Of a DNA stretch of 64,000 bases, positions 7,657-16,232 are shown piece by piece. The translations under genes and the position numbers were made by a program. The notes under the pieces were generated by a model. The model was not told where the DNA came from and ran no database searches. It was given only the letters and a program-made list of their open reading frames with translations. The first letter of the stretch is position 1. Every line of letters begins with the position of its first letter. The stretch is from Novosphingobium sp. (lineage in GTDB: Bacteria; Pseudomonadota; Alphaproteobacteria; Sphingomonadales; Sphingomonadaceae), in assembly GCF_025351285.1 (NCBI RefSeq), contig NZ_JANXWG010000103.1, positions 1 through 64,000 on the forward strand, given 5' to 3'.

Positions 7657-8135
7657 CACGCACCCACCTTGTTCTTGCGGTTCATCGAAGCAACGTCGAG
7701 CGCAACGGGCTGGGTGCCCGCGTGCGGATGCTCGGCGCCGGCGTAGAGGTGCAGCGCGCGCATCTGCGCACGGCCGAGTGGGCCGCGCGGGATCATGCGT
7801 TCGACCGCCTTTTCGATCACACGCTCGGGGAACTTGCCCTGGAGGACCTTTTCCGCGGTGACCTGCTTGATGCCGCCGGCGTAACCAGTGTGCTTGTAAT
7901 AGATCTTCTGGCCAAGCTTGTTGCCCGTCAGCCGCACCTTGTCGGCGTTGATCACGACAACGTGATCGCCGCAATCGACGTGGGGGGTGAAGGTGGGCTT
8001 GTGCTTGCCGCGCAGACGGTTGGCGATGACCACCGCGAGCCGGCCGACAACCAGGCCTTCGGCATCGATCAGATGCCAGTTCTTTACCACTTCGGCCGGT
8101 TTGATCGACCGGGTGACCTTGCTGAGCGCCTTCAT
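7656..8135 (-). CDS. rplM: 50S ribosomal protein L13
   Basis: L13 is an early assembly protein of the large subunit. The 159-residue product starts [27 protein letters not shown] and shows the conserved [31 protein letters not shown] and [25 protein letters not shown] blocks. The track's 172-residue version starts 13 codons early; the ATG at 8135 matches the family. Its TGA overlaps the rpsI ATG by one base, the usual L13-S9 pair. The promoter should lie in 8136-8264. Confidence 0.97.
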   Translation of the reverse strand: MKALSKVTRSIKPAEVVKNWHLIDAEGLVVGRLAVVIANRLRGKHKPTFTPHVDCGDHVVVINADKVRLTGNKLGQKIYYKHTGYAGGIKQVTAEKVLQGKFPERVIEKAVERMIPRGPLGRAQMRALHLYAGAEHPHAGTQPVALDVASMNRKNKVGA

Positions 8136-8264
8136 GGCTCGGTTCCCTATTTGTAAAACTTTGGCCGAGAGCACGAAGCTATCGGAGCGAGGTGGCGCTA
8201 GTGTTGCACGAGGCCCGATAAGTCAAGCAAAACGGCGCGTTTGCCGAGAGGTAAAATAATACCT

Positions 8265-9320
8265 TCAGCGGGATGCGCGGGTGCGACCGAGCTCGTGCGC
8301 ACCCCACACGGTGGAGATCACCAGCAGTGCGCCGGTCAACTGGTGCAACACCGCCAGCGGGATCGAGACGTTGCTCATAACCGTAGCGATCCCCAGCAGC
8401 ACCTGCACCCCGAACGCGCTGTGGATCGCGATCGAGGACGGCCGCGCGCCGATTGCCTTGAGCTTGCGTCCCATAACCAACAGCGCCGCGACGACCGCCC
8501 AAGCCCACCAGCGGTGGAGGAAATGGAGCAGGTAGGGATCATAGAACAATGCGTGCAGCGATCCCTGCGCCCAGTCGATCCCGGCCGGAAACAGGCTGCC
8601 CATCATCAGCGGCCAGTCGTTGGCGACATGGCCCGCACGCAAGCCCGCCACCATCGCGCCGAGCAGGAGCTGCATGAACAGCAGCGCGATCGCCAGCGCA
8701 CCGAAGCCCGTGACCCTTGCGGGTGCCTCACCGCGTGCTAGCCGGCGCATATCGAGCGCGGTCCACACCACGCCCGCCATCGTCGTCAGCGCCAGCAGCA
8801 AGTGCGTTGCCAGCCGCAAGTGGCTGACTTTCACGTCGTGCGATATGCCCGATTTGACCATCCACCAGCCGACTACGCCCTGCAACCCGCCCAGCGCCAG
8901 CAGCCCCACCAACCGCGGGCCGTAGCCTTTCGGAATGCTACCACGCACCGCGAACCACGCCAGCGGCAGCGCGAAGGCCGCGCCTATGCTGCGCGCCAGC
9001 AACCGGTGGACCCATTCCCAGAAGAAGATGAACTTGTACGTCGCCAGCGTCATCCCCGCCGGGCCGTTCACCTCGATGAACTGCGGCGTCTGGCGGTACT
9101 TGGCGAATTCGACCTGCCACGCCGCATCGCCCAGCGGCGGGAGAATGCCGCTGACCGGCTTCCATTCGGTGATCGAAACCCCCGATTCGGTCAGCCGCGT
9201 AATCCCGCCCACCACCACGATGCCCACGATCAGCGCCGCCACTGCGAACAGCCAGCGCGCGATCGCGAGCGGCTGCGACTGGCGGATTGACGGGGCGGTG
9301 GGGGATGCGAGGCTGGCCAT
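8265..9320 (-). CDS. ctaA: Heme A synthase (COX15/CtaA)
   Basis: This integral membrane enzyme oxidises heme O to heme A for aa3-type cytochrome oxidases. The 351-residue protein has about eight membrane spans and the conserved histidine sites EWVHRLLAR, SHLRLATHL, LHFLHRWWAW and AVLHQLTGALL, plus the GGITRLTESGVSITEWKPVSG block characteristic of the longer COX15-type form. The start is ATG 9320 (MASLASPTAPS); the track's extra 49 residues are unsupported. It is divergent from the MerC-like gene. Confidence 0.96.
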   Translation of the reverse strand: MASLASPTAPSIRQSQPLAIARWLFAVAALIVGIVVVGGITRLTESGVSITEWKPVSGILPPLGDAAWQVEFAKYRQTPQFIEVNGPAGMTLATYKFIFFWEWVHRLLARSIGAAFALPLAWFAVRGSIPKGYGPRLVGLLALGGLQGVVGWWMVKSGISHDVKVSHLRLATHLLLALTTMAGVVWTALDMRRLARGEAPARVTGFGALAIALLFMQLLLGAMVAGLRAGHVANDWPLMMGSLFPAGIDWAQGSLHALFYDPYLLHFLHRWWAWAVVAALLVMGRKLKAIGARPSSIAIHSAFGVQVLLGIATVMSNVSIPLAVLHQLTGALLVISTVWGAHELGRTRASR

Positions 9321-9398
9321 GATGGCCTTTGCTCTGCGTCCGACGGGTCCGAATCGCAAGCTGGTTTGAGGGACATGACCGTCGGACCAGTTGCGCAA

Positions 9399-9413
9399 TG
9401 TTATATTATCACA
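9399..9413. promoter_or_regulatory. Zur-box-like palindrome upstream of the MerC-like gene
   Basis: The AT-rich site tgttatattatcaca is a 15-bp palindrome around a central base with one mismatched pair, standing out in a GC-rich background. It resembles TGTTATAnTATAACA-type Zur sites of alphaproteobacteria. It ends 13 bases before the MerC-like start codon, a position suited to repression. The assignment is by resemblance only. Confidence 0.5.
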
Positions 9414-9426
9414 TATATCGACCTCC

Positions 9427-9810
9427 ATGAGCATCCCGCCCTCCACCGACCGTTCGCGACTCGACAAGGCAGGCGTGCTGCTGTCCGGGCTCTGCGCAGT
9501 TCACTGCATCGCGGGGCTGGTGCTGGTGAGCGTACTGGGCATCGGCAGCCTGGGCGCGGGCGAAGTACTGCTCAATCCGGCGATTCACCGCATCGGGCTG
9601 GTCATGGCCGTGGCAATCGGCGTGGTTACGCTGGGCTTTGCCGCGCATCGCCACCGCCGCACCGATTTGCTGATATTGGGCGGCACCGGGCTGGCGCTGA
9701 TGGCCGCCGGGCTGATCGCACCGCACGGCACCGCCGAAGCCGTGCTGACGATCGGCGGCGTGGGCCTGCTCGCCACCGCGCACATCCGCAATCTGCGGCG
9801 CGGCTGCTGA
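9427..9810 (+). CDS. MerC-domain membrane protein
   Basis: This 127-residue protein has about four membrane spans and the MerC hallmark near the first one, LLSGLCAVHCIAGLVL (paired cysteines with a histidine). MerC proteins carry mercuric or other soft metal ions across the inner membrane. No mer operon genes are nearby. With the Zur-like site just upstream, a role in zinc transport or homeostasis is a reasonable alternative to mercury. I start at ATG 9427 (MSIPPS), since the track's longer leader crosses the putative operator. Confidence 0.78.
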   Translation: MSIPPSTDRSRLDKAGVLLSGLCAVHCIAGLVLVSVLGIGSLGAGEVLLNPAIHRIGLVMAVAIGVVTLGFAAHRHRRTDLLILGGTGLALMAAGLIAPHGTAEAVLTIGGVGLLATAHIRNLRRGC

Positions 9811-9849
9811 TTACTTGCGATCGGGGGCGGGTTCGGTAAGAGCCTGAAT

Positions 9850-10857
9850 ATGGCCACCAACCCCGCAGCAGCAACCCTGTCCCTTACCGTCAACGGCGAA
9901 CCACACCGCGCCGCCCCCGGCAGCGTCGCCGATCTGGTCCGCACGCTCGGGCTCGATCCGGCCAAAGTCGCGGTCGAACGCAACGGCGAAATCGCCCCGC
10001 GCTCGCAACTGGCCACGATCGCCATCGCCGAGGGCGACGTCCTTGAGATCGTCCACTTCGTCGGCGGAGGTGACCACCCGGTCGTTGATGACGACACCTG
10101 GGAAGTCGCCGGCCGCCGCTTCCGCTCGCGGCTGATCGTCGGCACCGGCAAGTACAAGGATTTCGCCCAGAACGCCGCCGCGGTCGCCGCCTCGGGCGCC
10201 GAGATCGTCACCGTCGCCGTACGCCGCGTCAATGTCACCGACCCCAAGGCGCCGATGCTGACCGACTTCATCGACCCCAAAAAGATCACCTACCTGCCCA
10301 ACACCGCCGGCTGCTTCGATGCCGACAGCGCCATCCGCACGCTGCGCCTGGCGCGCGAAGCCGGCGGCTGGGACCTCGTCAAACTCGAAGTCCTGGGCGA
10401 AGCGCGCACGCTCTACCCCGACATGCGCGAAACGCTGAAGGCCACCGAAGTGCTTGCCAAAGAAGGCTTCCTGCCGATGGTCTATTGCGCCGACGACCCC
10501 ATCGCCACGCGCCAGTTGGAAGATTGCGGCGCGGTCGCGGTCATGCCGCTGGGCGCGCCGATCGGCTCAGGCCTCGGCCTCCAGAACAAGGTGATGATCC
10601 GGCTGATCGTCGAAGGCGCGAAAGTGCCCGTGCTGGTCGACGCCGGCGTCGGCACCGCGTCGGACGCCGCCGTCGCAATGGAACTCGGCTGCCACGGCGT
10701 GCTGATGAACACCGCCATCGCCGAGGCCAAGGACCCGATCCGCATGGCGCGGGCGATGAAGTTGGCGGTGGAAGCCGGCCGCGAGGCGTATCGCTCGGGG
10801 CGGATGGCTACGCGGAAGTATGCCGATCCTAGCAGTCCGTTGGCGGGGTTGATTTAA
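9850..10857 (+). CDS. thiG: ThiS-ThiG fusion (sulfur carrier protein / thiazole synthase)
   Basis: ThiG makes the thiazole phosphate half of thiamine from 1-deoxyxylulose 5-phosphate, dehydroglycine and the sulfur carried by ThiS. Residues 1-74 are a complete ThiS-like beta-grasp domain ending in VHFVGGG; a linker [14 protein letters not shown] follows; residues from about 88 are full ThiG ([61 protein letters not shown]). Normally ThiS must end in free Gly-Gly to be thiocarboxylated; here Gly-Gly is internal. No other thi gene is in the window, and no TPP riboswitch is visible upstream. Confidence 0.95.
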   Translation: MATNPAAATLSLTVNGEPHRAAPGSVADLVRTLGLDPAKVAVERNGEIAPRSQLATIAIAEGDVLEIVHFVGGGDHPVVDDDTWEVAGRRFRSRLIVGTGKYKDFAQNAAAVAASGAEIVTVAVRRVNVTDPKAPMLTDFIDPKKITYLPNTAGCFDADSAIRTLRLAREAGGWDLVKLEVLGEARTLYPDMRETLKATEVLAKEGFLPMVYCADDPIATRQLEDCGAVAVMPLGAPIGSGLGLQNKVMIRLIVEGAKVPVLVDAGVGTASDAAVAMELGCHGVLMNTAIAEAKDPIRMARAMKLAVEAGREAYRSGRMATRKYADPSSPLAGLI

Positions 10858-10954
10858 AAAGGGAAACTCTGCATTGCTTGAGCAAATGGCATCATCTGAA
10901 TTGGATTGCACGGCTGCGATACTGCAAGGTACCAAGGCCTTGGGGATTGTGGTC

Positions 10955-12067
10955 ATGCGGTTCTACCTCCACATCGCGGTTGCATCGCTGATGATTGCTA
11001 TCTCGCACCCGGCTGCGGCGACTGCATGCGTGCCTGTTCGACAAACGGTCAGCCTGCCGCTCCCCGGCTTCGATAGTCCTGCCGAAATTGTGACACCGCC
11101 GGCTGGCATGGCGCGGCGTGGCGCTCTAGTGCTCTTTCCGGGGTCGGACGTCGCCGATCGGGATGGTGCGATCGAAGGCGTGGGGGGCAAGATCGTGTCA
11201 CGACCGATGTTGCAAATTGCCGGTCGGCTCGCGTGCGCGGGCTATGTATCCTTTCGCTACAACAAGCGGTTCGTGACGGGGCCGACGAGCGTGGATAGGG
11301 CCAAGTTCGATGCCTTGAACGGCGTGGATTTCGCCGCGGACGGGAAGACGGCGCTGAATTTCGTGCGGAGCCGAGCGGGCATAGGTAAGCTGCAACTTGG
11401 CCTTGTCGGGTGGAGCGAAGGAACAACGACCGCAATGGCGGTCGCGTCGAACGACAGCACGGTTCGTACTATCGTTTTGATTGCGCCGGTCGTCGATACT
11501 GCGGCCCATGTCGCGCAGGCCCAGTATGGCCGGATCGGCAGACCTTACTTGATGCGCTTTGCCACCGATGGCGCCCTGGACGCAGACGCCATAGCGCGTG
11601 CCGACGCAGGTCCCGGCGGAGACCTGGCCCATATCTTCGTCCGGATGTTTCGCGGTTTTCGGCCGGGAGAACGGGTCAATCCGCTGCTGGATCGCAACGG
11701 TGACGGGCGCATCGCGTTCGCGGAAGCAGATCCGGTCATCGCTTCGTGGTACGCCGACGGACCTGACAGCGGACTCGGAATGTCATCGTCGTCGCGCGCG
11801 CTTAGAGGGGTCTCGGATGCCTTCGCTGCGACAACTGCGCGCATCCTGATTCTGCAGGGTATGAATGATTCAATGATCGATCCCGCAGCGGCACGCGCGT
11901 TCGTTGCTCGATCTGATGTACGGCAACGCGTGACGATGATCTTATACCCTGAATTGGGTCACTCGCTGGGCCGGGCGGAATCAGCGCAGAATGATAGCCT
12001 GTTGCCGATGGAGAGCAAACCGCTCGATGACATGGCAAAGTGGCTACAAAAAGCCGATCGACGATAA
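10955..12067 (+). CDS. Secreted alpha/beta hydrolase with an EF-hand-like loop
   Basis: This 370-residue exported protein starts MRFYLHIAVASLMIAISHPAAATA, a clean signal peptide. The alpha/beta-hydrolase elements are ALVLFPGSD, the nucleophile elbow LVGWSEGT, an acid candidate in LILQGMNDSMIDP and the histidine in LYPELGHSLG. The cap region contains DRNGDGRIAFAEAD, a textbook calcium-binding EF-hand loop. The substrate is unknown; esterase or peptidase activity is possible. The upstream extension in the track (to 10874) is not needed. The gene is less GC-rich than its neighbours and stands alone. Confidence 0.8.
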   Translation: MRFYLHIAVASLMIAISHPAAATACVPVRQTVSLPLPGFDSPAEIVTPPAGMARRGALVLFPGSDVADRDGAIEGVGGKIVSRPMLQIAGRLACAGYVSFRYNKRFVTGPTSVDRAKFDALNGVDFAADGKTALNFVRSRAGIGKLQLGLVGWSEGTTTAMAVASNDSTVRTIVLIAPVVDTAAHVAQAQYGRIGRPYLMRFATDGALDADAIARADAGPGGDLAHIFVRMFRGFRPGERVNPLLDRNGDGRIAFAEADPVIASWYADGPDSGLGMSSSSRALRGVSDAFAATTARILILQGMNDSMIDPAAARAFVARSDVRQRVTMILYPELGHSLGRAESAQNDSLLPMESKPLDDMAKWLQKADRR

Positions 12068-12188
12068 TTTCGATCGACCTCTTTCGCAACGACGCAAATA
12101 ATTCGGGCCTGCCCGTGAGGCCCTGAAATCATGTCGACAAGTCTTGGAGGTCTGCGGCCGCCCTCCCCCGGGTCACCCCTTCAAAACA

Positions 12189-14453
12189 TCAAACCGCTAC
12201 CCCGGCCGCCGCCAGCACCGCCAGCGTCAGCACGTCCGAAGCGTTCGAGGTCATCGCGGCGATCTGGACCGGCTTTTCCATGCCGATCAGCATCGGGCCG
12301 ATGGTGGCGTTGCCGGCCAGTTCGCGGAGCAGTTTGGCCGAGAGGTTGGCCGATTGCAGGCCGGGCATGACCAGCACGTTGGCGGGGGCGGAAAGTCGGC
12401 TGAACGGATAGTTGGCCATGACCAGCGGGTTGAGCGCGGCGTCGGGGGCCATTTCGCCTTCGTATTCGAAGCCCGGCGGGTTGGCGTCGAGGATCGCGAC
12501 GGCGTCACGGATGCTTTCGAGCCAGCGGCCCGAGGGGTTGCCGAAGGTGGAGTACGACAGGAACGCCACGCGCGGTTCGTGGCCCAGGCGCTTGGCCACT
12601 TCGGCGGTGCCGCGCGCAATGTGCGCGAGTTCGGACGCGGTAGGGCGTTCGTTGATCGTGGTATCGGCCAGGAATACGGTGTAGTTCTTGCCGATCATCA
12701 GGTGGATGCCGAAGGGCACCTGATCGGGCGCGGGATCGAGCACGCGGCGGATTTCGCGCATCGATTGCGCGAAGGGCCGGGTGAGGCCGGTGATCATGGC
12801 ATCGGCATGGCCGAGCTTGACCAGCGCCGAGGCGAAAACGTTGCGGTCCTGGTTGACCATGCGGCGCACGTCGCGTTCCATGAACCCGCGCCGCTTGAGC
12901 CGTTCGTACAGCATCGACACCATCGCGGGCACGTGCGGGCTGATCGCGGCGTTGTGGATTTCGTAGCTGTCTGGTTTTTCGATGCCCAGTTCGACCAGCT
13001 TGGCGCGCACCACCTGGTCGCGCCCGACAAGCAGCGGTTCGCCGTAACCGCCGCTGCGGAACTGGATGGCGGCGCGCAGCACGATTTCGTTTTCAGCTTC
13101 GGCGAAGACCACGCGCTTGGGGTTGAGCTTGGCTTGCGCATAGACGTGGGTAAGCACCGAAGTGGTGGGGTTGAGCCGGCTTTTCAGGCTGTGCCGATAG
13201 GCGTCGAAATCCGCGATCGGCTTTTGCGCCACGCCCGAATCCATCGCGCCCTTGGCCACGGCGGACGAGACGACTTCCATCAGCCGCGGATCGAACGGTG
13301 CGGGGATGATATAATCGTGCCCGAACTGCATCGACTTGCCGCCGTAGGCCGCGGCCACTTCCTCTGGCACTTGCTCGCGCGCGAGTTCGGCGATGGCGCG
13401 CGCGGCGGCGATCTTCATGTGATCGTTGATCGCGGTGGCGCGCACGTCGAGCGCGCCGCGGAAGATGAACGGGAAGCCGAGCACGTTGTTGACCTGGTTC
13501 GGATAGTCCGAACGCCCGGTGGCGACGATGCAATCGGGCCGCACGCGCTTGGCATCGGGCGGGGTGATTTCGGGATCGGGGTTGGCCATCGCGAAGATGA
13601 TCGGCTGCGGCGCCATCTTCTCGATCATTTCCGGCTTCAACGCATCCTTGGCCGACAAACCCAGGAAGATGTCGGCGCCGACGAGCGCTTCTTCGAGCGT
13701 GCGGCGATCGGTGTCGACCGCATGCGCGGACTTGAACTGGTCGATCCCGTCGCGCCCGCGATAGATCACGCCCTTGCGATCGCACATCAGCACGTTTTCG
13801 TGGCGCACGCCCATCGCCTTGATCAGCGCGGTGCAGGCGATTGCCGCCGCGCCAGCGCCGTTGACCACGACCTTGACCGTGCTGAATTCGCGGCCCGTCA
13901 GGAAGCAGGCGTTGAGCAGCCCGGCGGCCGAGATGATTGCGGTGCCGTGCTGGTCATCGTGCATGACCGGAATCTTGAGGCGTTCCTTCAGCGCCTGTTC
14001 GATGATGAAGCATTCGGGCGCCTTGATGTCTTCAAGGTTGATGCCGCCGAAGCTCGGCTCCATCAGCGCGACGGCTTCGATGAACTTGTCGGGATCTTCG
14101 GTGTCGAGTTCGATGTCGATCGAATCGACGTCGGCAAAGCGCTTGAACAGCACCGCCTTGCCTTCCATCACCGGCTTTGACGCGAGCGCGCCCAGATTGC
14201 CCAGCCCGAGGATCGCGGTGCCGTTGGTGATCACCGCGACGAGGTTGCCCTTGGCGGTGTATTCGTAGGCATCGGCGGGGTTCTTGGCGATTGCGAGCAC
14301 GGGCACGGCCACGCCGGGCGAATAAGCGAGCGACAAATCGCGCTGCGTCGCCATCGGCTTGCTGGCGATGATCTCGATCTTGCCCGGGCGTCCGGTGGAA
14401 TGGAAAAACAGCGCTTCACGTTCGGTAAAACGGACGTTGTCTTCATCGGCCAT
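12189..14453 (-). CDS. maeB: NADP-dependent malic enzyme MaeB with phosphotransacetylase-like domain
   Basis: It oxidatively decarboxylates malate to pyruvate, feeding gluconeogenesis and NADPH supply. The 754-residue protein has a malic-enzyme half (about residues 1-420: YSPGVAVPVL, TNGTAILGLGNLG, MHDDQHGTAI, NGAGAAAIAC, MANPDPEI) and a PTA-like half (about 430-754: KRVVFAEAENE, MIGKNYTVFLADTTINERPTA, NVLVMPGLQSAN), which in this family is usually regulatory. The start MADEDN at 14453 follows GGGGGA. The stop lies about 120 bases from the hydrolase; genes converge there, with a weak gggcct/aggccc hairpin at 12105-12123. Confidence 0.96.
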   Translation of the reverse strand: MADEDNVRFTEREALFFHSTGRPGKIEIIASKPMATQRDLSLAYSPGVAVPVLAIAKNPADAYEYTAKGNLVAVITNGTAILGLGNLGALASKPVMEGKAVLFKRFADVDSIDIELDTEDPDKFIEAVALMEPSFGGINLEDIKAPECFIIEQALKERLKIPVMHDDQHGTAIISAAGLLNACFLTGREFSTVKVVVNGAGAAAIACTALIKAMGVRHENVLMCDRKGVIYRGRDGIDQFKSAHAVDTDRRTLEEALVGADIFLGLSAKDALKPEMIEKMAPQPIIFAMANPDPEITPPDAKRVRPDCIVATGRSDYPNQVNNVLGFPFIFRGALDVRATAINDHMKIAAARAIAELAREQVPEEVAAAYGGKSMQFGHDYIIPAPFDPRLMEVVSSAVAKGAMDSGVAQKPIADFDAYRHSLKSRLNPTTSVLTHVYAQAKLNPKRVVFAEAENEIVLRAAIQFRSGGYGEPLLVGRDQVVRAKLVELGIEKPDSYEIHNAAISPHVPAMVSMLYERLKRRGFMERDVRRMVNQDRNVFASALVKLGHADAMITGLTRPFAQSMREIRRVLDPAPDQVPFGIHLMIGKNYTVFLADTTINERPTASELAHIARGTAEVAKRLGHEPRVAFLSYSTFGNPSGRWLESIRDAVAILDANPPGFEYEGEMAPDAALNPLVMANYPFSRLSAPANVLVMPGLQSANLSAKLLRELAGNATIGPMLIGMEKPVQIAAMTSNASDVLTLAVLAAAGVAV

Positions 14454-14562
14454 GCGCAGTCCCCCCGGGGTTCCCCCGATATGCAATGATGCGTCGCTCG
14501 AGTTTCATTCAACCTTTTTGCGACAGATTCGCTTCCCGCCACTGATCACTTAGCGCCAAAGC

Positions 14563-16185
14563 TCAAAAACCCAAGTGATTTACAGCGAAAAGCGTGCTTT
14601 CCCCGTCTCTCCAGACAAGCCGCAAACGGCGATCCGGCCGGCTCGGCGGACCTGTCTCGATAAACCAGAGATAGTCCACCTTCTCGATCGGCGCGTTGCG
14701 TATGACTGAGTCGACGTTGTGCACACCAGGCGTCGCCAGGCACTTCGGCGAAGTCAGAAATTGAGACGGATCGGACGTATAATAGCGTCCGGGCCTGAGC
14801 CGGGTCTGGACCATGTCCAGGCCTGGAACTGCCCAGATATCGTTGACCCAGGCGCCACGCAACGGAACTACCAGGCTGGAAATGTGGTAGAGGCGAGACA
14901 GGCGCCAGCCGCTCCGCCAACAATCCCAGTTGACGAAAGCCAGCACCCGGCTGCCGGGCGCAATGTGCGTTGTTGCGGCAAGGTTGCGATCGAACGTCTG
15001 GGCATAGACCGGGAAGCTGGCGGTGGTGACGGCCAACCTGGTCAGGAACAAGGCTCCACCGACGATGCCGACGATCCGGGCCGCTCGAATCCGTGGGCCC
15101 GACCAATCCTGCAGGCCGAGCAATAGCATGATGCCCACCGGCAGCAGGCGCGAATCGATCATGTAGGAATGGCCGATACTGAACGGCCCCAACAGGAAGA
15201 TTGCCAGCACGGACAAGCCGGGCAGACTGCCCCGAAACGTCCATTTTGCGCCCAACAGGCTTGCGGCAAAAACAAGCACGATCGACATGAGCGCAGTCGT
15301 CAGGTCGAGTATCATGGATTGATCGCGCAGAACCAGCAATGGCGCATCGGCCTTCGAGCGCCACCACCACCCGATGCCCTCACCCGGGCCCGTGGCGGTC
15401 AATCGCCAAACCGCCACGGTGATCAGAGAAGCAAGCAGCGGCCAGCAGCGCCGTATCCATTCGGCTCCGATCCGAACGCAAAGTGCACGCTTGCCAACGC
15501 CCTGCCGAAACTGCGGCAAGCGCCGGTCGATTTCCTGCCCGAGCACGAAGGCACCGAACAAGACCGGCAGCAGAATTCCTCCGATAGCGTGGCAGATCAA
15601 CAGCGTTGGCTGGGCGGCAACCAGAAACACCGCCTGCCAACGCGGCCGGTTCTGCAAACCGATTGCGACCGCGCAGGCACATAGCGCCAGGCCTTCTGCG
15701 ATGATGAAGTTCAAAAAGCCCCACAGGACCGGATAGCTATAGACGAAGATCATCGCCCAGCCGACGCCGTAACCACCACGCGGATTGACGGCGCGGATCA
15801 TGGCAAGACAGCCTACGGCAAGCAGGAAGACACCGCATACCGCGCAGATCCAGCCGGCGCGGATCGGCCCGAACAGGGGGACCAGCGCTTTCAACAACAG
15901 CACGCCGCCAAGATTGAACGAGAAAGCCCAACGCCATTCGAAATAGTGCTTGATCGAACTGGTAGGCGCCGCGTTTTCGATCGAAGCGGCCGCAATATGG
16001 CCTGGCAGATCGATCAATGGCGGCAGGGCCACGAGTGCGAACGGCAAACAGGTCAGGATCGCAAACAGGGCAATGACCGGAGCCTTCAGCCACGGCAGGT
16101 GCGAAGCTGGCCCGGCTGTGAGTGGGGCCGATCGGGTCAAGGAGAAAGCCGATGAAGCGCGATGATCCGAATGCGATACAGCCAT
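14563..16185 (-). CDS. Polytopic membrane protein, GT-C-like, paralogue A
   Basis: This 540-residue protein has about ten membrane spans and a C-terminal soluble tail. After the first span it carries LPPLIDLPGHIAAASIE, an acidic loop position like that used by GT-C glycosyltransferases, so a lipid-linked sugar transferase role is possible but unproven. It is clearly homologous along its whole length to the next gene ([53 protein letters not shown]). It is noticeably less GC-rich than its neighbour, suggesting different ages or origins of the two copies. The gap to the upstream copy is 47 bases. Confidence 0.75.
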   Translation of the reverse strand: MAVSHSDHRASSAFSLTRSAPLTAGPASHLPWLKAPVIALFAILTCLPFALVALPPLIDLPGHIAAASIENAAPTSSIKHYFEWRWAFSFNLGGVLLLKALVPLFGPIRAGWICAVCGVFLLAVGCLAMIRAVNPRGGYGVGWAMIFVYSYPVLWGFLNFIIAEGLALCACAVAIGLQNRPRWQAVFLVAAQPTLLICHAIGGILLPVLFGAFVLGQEIDRRLPQFRQGVGKRALCVRIGAEWIRRCWPLLASLITVAVWRLTATGPGEGIGWWWRSKADAPLLVLRDQSMILDLTTALMSIVLVFAASLLGAKWTFRGSLPGLSVLAIFLLGPFSIGHSYMIDSRLLPVGIMLLLGLQDWSGPRIRAARIVGIVGGALFLTRLAVTTASFPVYAQTFDRNLAATTHIAPGSRVLAFVNWDCWRSGWRLSRLYHISSLVVPLRGAWVNDIWAVPGLDMVQTRLRPGRYYTSDPSQFLTSPKCLATPGVHNVDSVIRNAPIEKVDYLWFIETGPPSRPDRRLRLVWRDGESTLFAVNHLGF

Positions 16186-16232
16186 ACCAAGACTTCTCCG
16201 AAGTTCACCGGATCATCGCGGCGTATCATTTT

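Noticed and set aside
12144-14180. 678-residue plus-strand ORF opposite maeB
   Set aside because: maeB on the other strand has all family motifs; this ORF has none and is His/Arg/Asp-rich.
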